Below are positions 1 to 4,837 of a stretch of DNA of 7,891 bases, in pieces. The stretch comes from DASQQQ01 sp036390995. GTDB lineage: Bacteria > Actinomycetota > UBA4738 > HRBIN12. The DNA lies in assembly GCA_036390995.1 (NCBI GenBank), contig DASWAT010000179.1, positions 1-7,891 of the forward strand, given 5' to 3'. Both the position numbers and the translations under genes were made by a program. Every line of letters begins with the position of its first letter. Within the stretch, counting starts at the first letter, position 1. Below the pieces are notes generated by a model that was not told where the DNA came from, searched no databases, and was given only the letters and a program-made list of their open reading frames with translations.

Positions 1-163
1 AGGCGGGGGTGAGCCTCAGCCCCCGGACGTAGCAGTCGCTCGACGTCACGGCGGTCGCCCGGATGCGGACGCGCACCTCGTTCTTCCGGGGAACGGGAGC
101 TGCGAGCTCCTCGACCCGGAGGACCTCCGGCGGACCGTACCGCGTGCAGACGACGGCTTTCAA
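1..163 (-). CDS. MDR-family NAD(P)-dependent oxidoreductase (quinone oxidoreductase-like), N-terminus only
   Basis: The 54 codons visible begin MKAVVCTRYGPPEVLRVEEL and continue through APVPRKNEVRVRIRATAV to TSSDCYVRG. This is the usual opening of zinc-independent medium-chain dehydrogenases/quinone oxidoreductases: a first strand K-A-V-V, then Y-G-P-P-E-V-L, then a GroES-like strand N-E-V-R-V-R-I-R-A-T-A-V. Such enzymes move hydride between NAD(P)H and quinones, enals or alcohols in the cytoplasm; the substrate here cannot be told, and the Rossmann half lies beyond the window. The start is TTG at 163-161: an in-frame TGA lies five codons upstream (178-176), no ATG or GTG intervenes, and GAGGGG sits 8 bases before the TTG. 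The start overlaps the stop of the DUF4386 gene (TTGA), so the two are probably translationally coupled. The gene is cut by the window edge. I am sure of the superfamily and not of the subfamily. Confidence 0.85.
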   Translation of the reverse strand, partial: MKAVVCTRYGPPEVLRVEELAAPVPRKNEVRVRIRATAVTSSDCYVRGLRLTPA

Positions 164-915
164 CTCCGAGTCCCCTCAGCCTGCAGGACCGCGTCCCGCT
201 TCTCCCTCGGCAGGCCCGCCCCGAAGTCGACGACGTTCACGCCCTTGACGAGGAGCCACACGGCCAACCCGACTTCGGCGACGAAGCTCACGGCGAGCCC
301 GGGGGCGCGGATTGCGGCGTAGTCCGGCAGCAGCAGGGCCTGAACGAACCAAATCAGGACGCCGATTCCGTCAAGCAGCAGAAGAACACCCAGGAACCGG
401 GGAAGGGATTTGGACTTGTAGACGAGATAGCCGAGCGGGAACAACCACGTGCCGAAGAACAGCTGGGCCGTGACCCAGCCCGCTTTGTAGACGTTGATGG
501 ACAGGTACGCCAGCCCCTCCAGCTGTGCCGCCGAGTAGGCCTGCATGTGGCTGGCCCCGTCCCCCTGCAACATCGCGGATACCAGCGACAATATGCTCGC
601 GCCCTGGATGGCGACACCGACGGCGTTGAGCAGTAGAAAGAGCAACGCCAGGTGCTTGTTGACCGGTCGCAGAAGAACGTAGAGACCCCATGCGGACATG
701 AGGAAGAGGAACCCTGTTATCAACGCGATGACAAGACCCAGACGAAACGACCCCTCATCCGTGACGATCGCCTGGTAGACCTGCTGCGCTTCACCCAGCC
801 CGATATGCCCCAGCGTATCGGCAAGCACGGAAGCCAGGATGTATGCGAGGTAGAAGCCGCCCGTGATCCTGGCTATCTTGTCCTGCGTCAGGTGATCGGT
901 GATGTTGGAAGACAT
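160..915 (-). CDS. DUF4386 family integral membrane protein
   Basis: A 251-aa protein with about six hydrophobic segments (roughly residues 17-37, 58-83, 88-116, 144-166, 173-195 and 206-225), a short polar N-terminus (MSSNITDHLTQDKIARITGG) and a polar C-terminal tail. The opening K-I-A-R-I-T-G-G-F-Y-L, the central L-L-R-P-V-N-K-H-L-A-L-L and the pattern W-L-F-P-L-G-Y-L-V-Y-K-S are what I know from DUF4386 proteins, a widespread family of unknown function; length is also typical. The reading frame stays open for 121 codons upstream, but I start at ATG 915-913 because GGGAGGAGG lies 6 bases before it and the upstream residues are arginine-rich with no membrane character. The stop overlaps the TTG start of the downstream oxidoreductase, suggesting co-translation. 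Role unknown; membrane location is confident. Confidence 0.88.
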   Translation of the reverse strand: MSSNITDHLTQDKIARITGGFYLAYILASVLADTLGHIGLGEAQQVYQAIVTDEGSFRLGLVIALITGFLFLMSAWGLYVLLRPVNKHLALLFLLLNAVGVAIQGASILSLVSAMLQGDGASHMQAYSAAQLEGLAYLSINVYKAGWVTAQLFFGTWLFPLGYLVYKSKSLPRFLGVLLLLDGIGVLIWFVQALLLPDYAAIRAPGLAVSFVAEVGLAVWLLVKGVNVVDFGAGLPREKRDAVLQAEGTRS

Positions 916-1274
916 CCCGGTCCTCCTCCCGTCGATGAGGCATGCCGACCGCGATCGATGCCTCGAAGAGGCTGTACGGTCTCTCGCCCGTCGCGGCTCC
1001 CATGGTCGACTGTAGCCCTTTGGTGATGTCGGAGACCGGCGCGGGGCTCCCTCGCGAAGTCTGACTCGAGCTATCGACCATCGAGTGCCTACCCAGCGGT
1101 TCGGCGATGCGCGGCAACGGTTGTCGAGGACGTAGACCCGAAACAGGGTCTCTACGGCACAGAGCGGGCCGTTCTGGGGGTTTGTACTGCCTGAGCAGCC
1201 GAGGAGTTTCAGAGGGCCTTGGCATGGGTCAGTAAGTTGAATCGCGCTGGGGCGCGTGACCAGTTTGTGGCGCG
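916..1274. other. 359-base gap between the HTH gene and the DUF4386 gene
   Basis: I find no gene I can support here. Open frames exist on both strands, but their translations are rich in R, P and S with no recognisable domain and no ribosome binding site. The gap holds the strong Shine-Dalgarno of the DUF4386 gene (minus-strand GGGAGGAGG at 930-922), a hairpin at 1134-1151, and CAACGGTTGTC at 1115-1125, whose GGTTGTC half equals the half-site next to the HTH gene's start. The DUF4386 promoter probably lies here, but no convincing -35/-10 pair stands out. Confidence 0.5.
1134..1151. terminator. AGACCC/GGGTCT hairpin, possible terminator of the HTH gene
   Basis: Plus-strand AGACCC (1134-1139) and GGGTCT (1146-1151) pair around a 6-base loop; the flanking GTAG and CTAC extend the stem with a two-base bulge. 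It lies about 124 bases after the stop of the minus-strand HTH gene. No T-run follows on either strand, so it is only a weak terminator candidate. Confidence 0.25.
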
Positions 1275-1496
1275 TCACCCGAGGGTGAGCATCTTCTGGA
1301 CCGCTTGCCTCGTGACCCCCATCTCGCGCGCGATATCGGCCTGTGAGTAGCCTGCGGCCACAAGCTGCCTGATCAGATCGCGGCGTTGCGCCGCCAACTG
1401 CTGTGCCAGGTGGGCGTGCTCCAACGCGGCGGCTCGCACCTCGTTGAGGCGGCGGAACGCCTCACGGTCCTTGTCCGCGACTGGCTTGGTTGTCAT
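1275..1496 (-). CDS. small helix-turn-helix DNA-binding protein, probable autoregulator
   Basis: A 73-aa protein. Residues 10-40 form a charged, probably helical region (DREAFRRLNEVRAAALEHAH onward), followed by a sigma-like/homeodomain-like HTH: R-D-L-I-R-Q-L-V-A-A-G-Y-S-Q-A-D-I-A-R-E-M-G-V-T-R-Q-A-V-Q-K-M-L at 39-70, with the first helix around 51-59, the turn at G60-V61 and the recognition helix around 62-70. Such short proteins are transcription regulators or antitoxin-like proteins in actinobacteria. I start at ATG 1496-1494 rather than further upstream because a TTGACA promoter places +1 exactly on this A, making the mRNA leaderless; accordingly there is no Shine-Dalgarno. An array of GTTGT/ACAAC half-sites covers the promoter, so autorepression is likely (inference). 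No toxin-like partner gene adjoins it. I see no ligand or metal domain. Confidence 0.85.
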   Translation of the reverse strand: MTTKPVADKDREAFRRLNEVRAAALEHAHLAQQLAAQRRDLIRQLVAAGYSQADIAREMGVTRQAVQKMLTLG

Positions 1497-1542
1497 GCCC
1501 GCATGATGACAACCCCTAGTTGTTGTGTCAACCCCCAGTTGT
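1488..1542. promoter_or_regulatory. operator array of GTTGT/ACAAC half-sites over the HTH promoter
   Basis: Two near-identical dyads, ACAACCCCTAGTTGT (1509-1523) and TCAACCCCCAGTTGT (1528-1542), match at 13 of 15 positions with centres 19 bases apart. Each is CAAC-N5-GTTG. A further perfect 9-base inverted repeat, GGTTGTCAT (1488-1496) and ATGACAACC (1506-1514), brackets the -10 box and the first codons. One dyad fills the -35/-10 spacer and the other overlaps the -35, so binding would block RNA polymerase. The HTH protein just downstream is the obvious candidate ligand (inference). Confidence 0.65.
1503..1531 (-). promoter_or_regulatory. TTGACA promoter of the HTH gene, leaderless
   Basis: On the minus strand TTGACA (1531-1526) is followed by exactly 17 bases and CATCAT (1508-1503, 4 of 6 to TATAAT). 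Counting seven positions from the end of the -10 box puts +1 at 1496, the A of the ATG. A perfect -35 with optimal spacing makes this the clearest promoter in the window. Confidence 0.75.
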
Positions 1543-1685
1543 CGTCCTGCTTCACGTAGCGCCAAGAGAGGCCCCTCGTGCCGGGGCGCGTGTGCAATTA
1601 GACCCCATGAGGGGAACGTGCGAACGCGCGTCTCTCTATACCCGCTCGTTCACCACGCAGTAGAGGTGCCAGCGCTCGCCCTCCG

Positions 1686-2117
1686 TCAGGTCATCGAGGT
1701 GGGTCGGGCTTCCTTCGGCCAGGTCCAGGCGTAGTAGACGATCGCCGCGAGCGACATGACCTCGATAGCGCTGCCGAGGATGTAGTAGTTCCGCTCGCCG
1801 ATCGCGCCAGCGATGATGGTGAGGGCGTAGACGACGCTCAGGGCGATGTTGGCGATCCGGTTGACTCCTGGTCGCAGGATGAGTGAGAGGAACACCATCA
1901 GGGCGGGGATGACGATATAGGCGGTGACTGCAAGGAGGAACGACTGGTTGATGGCGAACCCACTGATCTTGCCTGCCGCGATGTCGGCCCGGATGTCGGG
2001 CCGGTAGAGGCTGAAGAGGTCGACGTAGACGAAGACGAGCAGCATCGACGTCCACAGCGCCGAGATCTTGATCCTCACGTTCACGTTGGACGGTTCGAAC
2101 TTCGTTCCGGCGGCCAT
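1686..2117 (-). CDS. DUF6326-like four-helix membrane protein
   Basis: A 143-aa protein with a short polar N-terminus and four hydrophobic segments (about residues 17-37, 59-81, 86-107 and 110-133). The features Y-V-D-L-F-S-L-Y-R-P (31-40), I-P-A-L-M-V-F-L-S (70-78), N-R-I-A-N-I (86-91), E-R-N-Y-Y-I-L (108-114) and the ending Y-Y-A-W-T-W-P (128-134) agree with my memory of DUF6326 proteins, small membrane proteins of unknown function. ATG 2117-2115 is preceded by GGGAGGAGGG about 6 bases away, nearly identical to the ribosome site of the DUF4386 gene. It appears to be monocistronic: 189 bases separate its stop from the HTH start. A weak promoter guess is TTGCCA-N16-TACGGT about 45-70 bases upstream. 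Family name is from memory; gene and topology are well supported. Confidence 0.85.
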   Translation of the reverse strand: MAAGTKFEPSNVNVRIKISALWTSMLLVFVYVDLFSLYRPDIRADIAAGKISGFAINQSFLLAVTAYIVIPALMVFLSLILRPGVNRIANIALSVVYALTIIAGAIGERNYYILGSAIEVMSLAAIVYYAWTWPKEARPTSMT

Positions 2118-2437
2118 GGGTGGCCCTCCTCCCGGGTCGGTTCCTCGGCGGCTGACGTCATCGCACCGTAGTCATCCGTCGTGGCGTGGCAACGGGTCGT
2201 GGGGCCCGAGTGGTCCAGGCATGTTGACCTGATCGCTGGCGTCCCCGGCAAGTGTGTGCGGCGCGTCCGGGGAAGACGGTCGATCAGGCCAACCCAAACC
2301 CTACGGCCACCCGAACGCGACGGCGCTCGCGGAGCGGAGGCGACCGGCGCCGATCGGCTCGACGTGGAGCGCCGCACGTCGGAAGAGACCGTGACGCCCG
2401 CCGACGCAGAGGAGTAACCGCCTCCGGCGGGTATGAG
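2118..2437. other. 320-base gap upstream of the DUF6326-like gene
   Basis: No convincing gene. It contains the Shine-Dalgarno and probable promoter of the minus-strand gene ending the gap at 2117, and at the other end the hairpin behind the CsbD-like gene. A plus-strand frame from GTG 2181 to TAA 2417 has high third-position GC in its last 30 codons and stops right at the hairpin, but it has no ribosome site and no recognisable domain. Confidence 0.45.
2418..2430 (-). terminator. short GC hairpin after the CsbD-like gene
   Basis: CCGCC (2418-2422) and GGCGG (2426-2430) form a 5-base stem with a 3-base loop, 8-20 bases beyond the restored stop of the CsbD-like gene. Only TTACTCC follows on the minus strand, so there is no real U-tract. 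Confidence 0.35.
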
Positions 2438-2630
2438 CTACTTCTTCTTGACCGCGCGACTAACCTTCTTCTCGACCTTGCCGGTAAGGTCCTGGACGGT
2501 GCCCTTTGGCCTTCTGCATGGATCCCTTCGTCTGAAGGCTCCTGTTCTTCGTTGCCTTCCCAACCGTCTTCTTGGCGGACCCGACGACCTTGTTCACCTT
2601 CGCCTTGACCTGCCTCTTCGTCCCCGCCAT
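2438..2630 (-). pseudogene. CsbD-like stress protein gene with a one-base frameshift
   Basis: ATG 2630-2628 opens MAGTKRQVKAKVNKVVGSAK, followed by K-K-T-V-G-K-A-T-K-N and then M-Q-K-A-K-G near residue 43: the lysine-rich, helical, G-K-A-(K/T) style of CsbD-family proteins, small cytoplasmic proteins often under general-stress control. As written, the frame then becomes unlike the family and stops at TAG 2462-2460 (56 aa). Removing one G from the minus-strand GGG at 2504-2502 restores T-V-Q-D-L-T-G-K-V-E-K-K-V and a lysine-rich end, stopping at TAG 2440-2438 to give 63 aa, the usual CsbD size. The restored residues have the same composition as the first part, so this was recently one gene. 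It could be a real mutation, a sequencing or assembly error in a short G-run, or +1 recoding at GGG-C. GGGGG lies 7 bases before the start. Confidence 0.75.
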
Positions 2631-2720
2631 CAGATCACCCCCGGCTCGCTCCACCGTTTGCCCAGTCCTGCATCGCGCAAACCGTGCGCTCGTCAGAGTC
2701 CCCGGAGGCCCACACCGCCG

Positions 2721-2897
2721 CTACTTGAGATGCAGACTGACCCCGAAGAGGATCAAGGGCCACAACAGCACCGCAAGGACCGCCGAGGCGATCGGCTTCA
2801 GCGCGTCGAGATGCTCGAAGTAGTGGTGTCCAGACGCAACGATCACGCCGATGATGATGTAGATGACGAACAGCGCTACGCTCAACAAGCGGCTCAT
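2721..2897 (-). CDS. small two-helix membrane protein, 58 aa
   Basis: ATG 2897-2895 is preceded by AAGGAG 5 bases away. The protein opens MSRLLSVALFVIYIIIGVIV (first membrane segment about 4-22), then A-S-G-H-H-Y-F-E-H-L-D-A-L-K-P-I as a polar loop (23-37), then a second segment S-A-V-L-A-V-L-L-W-P-L-I-L-F-G-V (39-54) and a short S-L-H-L-K tail. The H-H-Y-F loop and L-L-W-P-L in the second helix recall small hypothetical membrane proteins seen in many actinobacteria; I know of no function. It lies between the 30-aa protein (47-base gap) and the CsbD-like gene (90-base gap), all on one strand, so co-transcription is plausible. Codon use is GC-rich at third positions. Confidence 0.82.
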   Translation of the reverse strand: MSRLLSVALFVIYIIIGVIVASGHHYFEHLDALKPIASAVLAVLLWPLILFGVSLHLK

Positions 2898-2944
2898 GCT
2901 CGCTCCTTACCCTCTAGCCTTCCGTTCCGCCTGATCGCCTTCGT

Positions 2945-3037
2945 TCAGCTACGCCTCACGAAGTAGATGATCGCCACCACGATCAGAACAACCACGAGGA
3001 TGCCGACGATCCCGAGCCCTCCGATGGCCGCAAGCAT
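2945..3037 (-). CDS. very small single-helix membrane protein, 30 aa
   Basis: ATG 3037-3035 follows GGGAGG at a spacing of 3-4 bases. The product is a single hydrophobic helix: MLAAIGGLGIVGILVVVLIV then V-A-I-I-Y-F-V-R-R-S, with positive residues at the C-terminal end, which predicts the C-terminus inside. Length and style match tiny one-helix proteins often left out of annotations. The downstream 58-aa gene starts 47 bases later on the same strand. Function unknown; support comes from the strong ribosome site, an uninterrupted hydrophobic helix, and position in a row of small genes. Confidence 0.65.
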   Translation of the reverse strand: MLAAIGGLGIVGILVVVLIVVAIIYFVRRS

Positions 3038-3064
3038 GTTCCTCCCTTCGACGCCGTACGCGGA

Positions 3065-3085
3065 GCCTCGGCCTTCGGGCCAGGC
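3065..3085. other. UUCG/CGAA-loop hairpin in the leader of the 30-aa gene
   Basis: GCCT-C-GGCC-TTCG-GGCC-AGGC forms an 8-base stem with one bulged C and a TTCG loop (CGAA on the minus strand). It ends about 28 bases upstream of the 30-aa gene's ATG. No U-tract follows on the minus strand, so it may be a leader structure rather than a terminator. Confidence 0.3.
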
Positions 3086-3121
3086 TTCGTGCCTTAGTGC
3101 CGCTCTCTATTCGCCGGGCCC

Positions 3122-3153
3122 CGGTCTTGGGCGCGCCCGCTCGGTTAAGACCG
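3122..3153. repeat. CGGTCTT/AAGACCG inverted repeat
   Basis: Perfect 7-base arms at 3122-3128 and 3147-3153 enclose 18 bases that themselves contain the self-complementary GGGCGCGCCC (3129-3138). The repeat lies in the 281-base gap between amt and the small genes, about 85-116 bases upstream of the 30-aa gene. It may be an operator or a transcript structure; no gene was found in this gap. Confidence 0.35.
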
Positions 3154-3292
3154 CGTGAAGGTCCAGCGGCTCATCCTGGCACATAGCGCGCGCCGGGGCG
3201 CGTGAGGCCTCCGTCAGGACAGATCGGGCAGCCGTGAAGCGACGCTCTTCGTGCCTGCGCTTCCCCCCTCACGATCCGCGGACAAGGCTCCA

Positions 3293-3313
3293 CGTAGACC
3301 TGTGGTCCCTACG
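3293..3313 (-). terminator. hairpin just after amt, possible terminator
   Basis: On the minus strand CGTA-GG-GACC-ACA-GGTC-TACG folds into an 8-base stem with a two-base bulge and a three-base loop, starting 5 bases after the amt stop codon. It lacks a U-tract, so termination is plausible by position only. Confidence 0.35.
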
Positions 3314-3318
3314 GCGGA

Positions 3319-4665
3319 TCAGTCGAGCGGGTCGGGTTCCCTGAGGGCCTGGAGGGCCCGGCGGGTCGTCTCCACGATCAGCTGCTCGCGCAACCTCGCG
3401 AGTTCGGCGTCGGGATCGAACGGGAAGATCCGCGAGGCCTCCGGGCGGTCGCTCCAGGCGTACGCGCTCTCGCCGTGGACCGCGCGATCCGATCCCTCCT
3501 CTTCCGCATCCTCGCTCAACCTCAGGCCGACGGTCCGATCCACGATCCGGAGGATGGCCAGGGTCGCCAGGAACGAGAAGCTCATGGTCACCCCGATGGC
3601 GACCGCCTGTCGCCCGACCTGGGCGAGGCTCCCGTCGACACCGGCGGCGTTCACCGCGAGGCTCGCGAACGCGCCGGTCAGCAGGGCGCCGACGATGCCG
3701 CCGACCATGTGCACGCCCACGACGTCCAGCGCGTCGTCGAGTCGAACGCGGGTCTTCATCTCCACCGCCAGGAAGCACACGAGGCCCGCGACGAGGCCGA
3801 TCGTGAGCGCCGGCAGCGGAGCGACGTAGCCGGACGCGGGCGTGATCGCCACGAGCCCGGCGACGCCACCGGTGGCGGCGCCGATCGTGGTCGCCCGTCG
3901 ATGCCGGAAGCGCTCGGGCGCCAGCCACCCCAGCATCCCTCCGGCGGCGCCGAGGTGGGTCGCGACGAATGCGCTCGACGCCAGGCCCCCGGCCGAGAGG
4001 GCGCTCCCCGCGTTGAAGCCGAACCAGCCGAACCACAGGATCCCGGCGCCGAGCAGCACCATGGGGACGTTGTGCGGACGGAGGGCGCCGGTCCCGTGAT
4101 CCCGCCGCCTCTCCAGGTACAGGGCGGCCGCGAGCGCGGCAGCTCCGGCGTTCACGTGCACGACCGTGCCCCCGGCGAAGTCCATGGCCCCGACGCCCGC
4201 GGAGCCCAGGAACCCGCCGCCCCAGACCCAGTGGGCGACCGGCGCGTAGACGAGCAGGGACCACAGCGCGAGGAACACCACGTAGCCGCCGAACCGCATC
4301 CGCTCCGCGAACGCGCCGGTGATGAGCGCGGGCGTGATGACCGCGAACATCAGCTGGAACGCCATGAACGTCGAGGCCGGCACGGTCGGCGCCAGGGACG
4401 TCGGCTCGGCACCCACCCCTCGCAGACCGAGATACCCGAGCCCGCCGATCAGGAGGCCGTGATCGGAGCCGAAGGCGAGCGAATACCCGACGAGCGTCCA
4501 GACGACCGAGACCACGCCGAGCGCGATCAGCGACTGCATCATCGTGCCGAGGACGTTCTTGGCCCGTACCAGCCCGCCGTAGAAGAGCGCGAGGCCGGGC
4601 GTCATGAACATCACGAGCCCCGCGGACACGAGCACCCATGCGGTGTCACCGGCGTCGATCTTCAT
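3319..4665 (-). CDS. amt: ammonium transporter Amt
   Basis: A 448-aa membrane protein of the Amt/MEP/Rh family, which carries ammonium across the cytoplasmic membrane as a trimer. It opens MKIDAGDTAWVLVSAGLVMF, and the next residues M-T-P-G-L-A-L-F-Y-G-G-L-V-R are the classic first helix. Equivalents of the E. coli AmtB pore residues are present: F103/F107 (F-Q-L-M-F-A), W148 in H-W-V-W-G-G-G, D162 and H170 in D-F-A-G-G-T-V-V-H-V-N, F217 and S221 in W-F-G-W-F-G-F-N-A-G-S, and H319 in D-V-V-G-V-H-M-V-G-G. The cytoplasmic tail has the conserved V-G-L-R and H-G-E-S-A-Y-A, followed by about 46 extra charged residues. ATG 4665-4663 is chosen over upstream codons because GGAAGGGG precedes it by about 4 bases and it matches family N-termini. 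No glnK/glnB follows. Divergent from the MFS gene. Confidence 0.97.
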   Translation of the reverse strand: MKIDAGDTAWVLVSAGLVMFMTPGLALFYGGLVRAKNVLGTMMQSLIALGVVSVVWTLVGYSLAFGSDHGLLIGGLGYLGLRGVGAEPTSLAPTVPASTFMAFQLMFAVITPALITGAFAERMRFGGYVVFLALWSLLVYAPVAHWVWGGGFLGSAGVGAMDFAGGTVVHVNAGAAALAAALYLERRRDHGTGALRPHNVPMVLLGAGILWFGWFGFNAGSALSAGGLASSAFVATHLGAAGGMLGWLAPERFRHRRATTIGAATGGVAGLVAITPASGYVAPLPALTIGLVAGLVCFLAVEMKTRVRLDDALDVVGVHMVGGIVGALLTGAFASLAVNAAGVDGSLAQVGRQAVAIGVTMSFSFLATLAILRIVDRTVGLRLSEDAEEEGSDRAVHGESAYAWSDRPEASRIFPFDPDAELARLREQLIVETTRRALQALREPDPLD

Positions 4666-4731
4666 CGGTCCCCTTCCCGTCGAGCCTGCGCCATTCAAGC
4701 GCCATGAGGACCGATGGAGCGGACCGTTCTG

Positions 4732-4745
4732 TAACGAGTTCGTTA
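4732..4745. promoter_or_regulatory. perfect palindrome TAACGA-GT-TCGTTA, candidate operator of amt
   Basis: Six-base perfect arms with a two-base centre, AT-rich inside a GC-rich gap, 67-80 bases upstream of the amt start and about 92-105 upstream of the MFS start. Its neighbour GTTAACC adds a second palindromic core. I compared it with the actinobacterial GlnR box (GTnAC-n6-GAAAC repeats) and the AmtR box; GTAAC-like pieces occur, but the spacing and the second half do not fit. Confidence 0.4.
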
Positions 4746-4824
4746 ACCGGTCACGACCGCTCGATCGCCATTTGGCCCAGGGCCCTGCTGCTGCCCAGAC
4801 CCTGGCCGTGGGCCGCCGCGATGC

Positions 4825-4837
4825 CATGCTATCTGCG
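4825..4837 (+). promoter_or_regulatory. possible leaderless promoter of the MFS gene
   Basis: CATGCT at 4825-4830 ends seven positions before the GTG at 4837, the layout of a leaderless transcript, and no Shine-Dalgarno precedes the GTG. The hexamer matches TATAAT at only three positions, and CTGGCC 17 bases upstream is a poor -35, so this is tentative. Confidence 0.3.

Noticed and set aside
916..1278. A 121-codon upstream extension of the DUF4386 frame
   Set aside because: The residues are R/P/S-rich with no membrane segment, and a strong GGGAGGAGG site lies just before the inner ATG at 915.
1237..1278. Repeated GGCGCGTGACC / GGCGCGTCACC near the HTH stop
   Set aside because: Two short GC-rich copies only, partly coding; no array or mobile-element ends accompany them.
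1636..1695. Protein-like run D-D-L-T-E-G-E-R-W-H-L-Y-C-V-V-N-E-R-V in another frame just past the DUF6326-like stop
   Set aside because: It starts inside that gene without a start codon or ribosome site; the normal stop at 1686 gives a family-sized protein, so a frameshift is not needed.
2181..2417. Plus-strand frame of 78 codons ending at the hairpin
   Set aside because: Third-position GC is high in its last 30 codons, but the first part is less biased, no ribosome site precedes the GTG, and no domain is recognisable.
3104..3181. Minus-strand 25-codon frame beginning M-C-Q-D-E-P-L-D-L-H-A-V-L
   Set aside because: No ribosome site and no recognised family; it runs through the inverted repeat at 3122-3153, which explains much of the sequence.
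3269..4707. Long open frames on both strands across amt
   Set aside because: They have R/D/H-rich translations, the usual shadows of a high-GC gene; the Amt frame carries every conserved pore residue.
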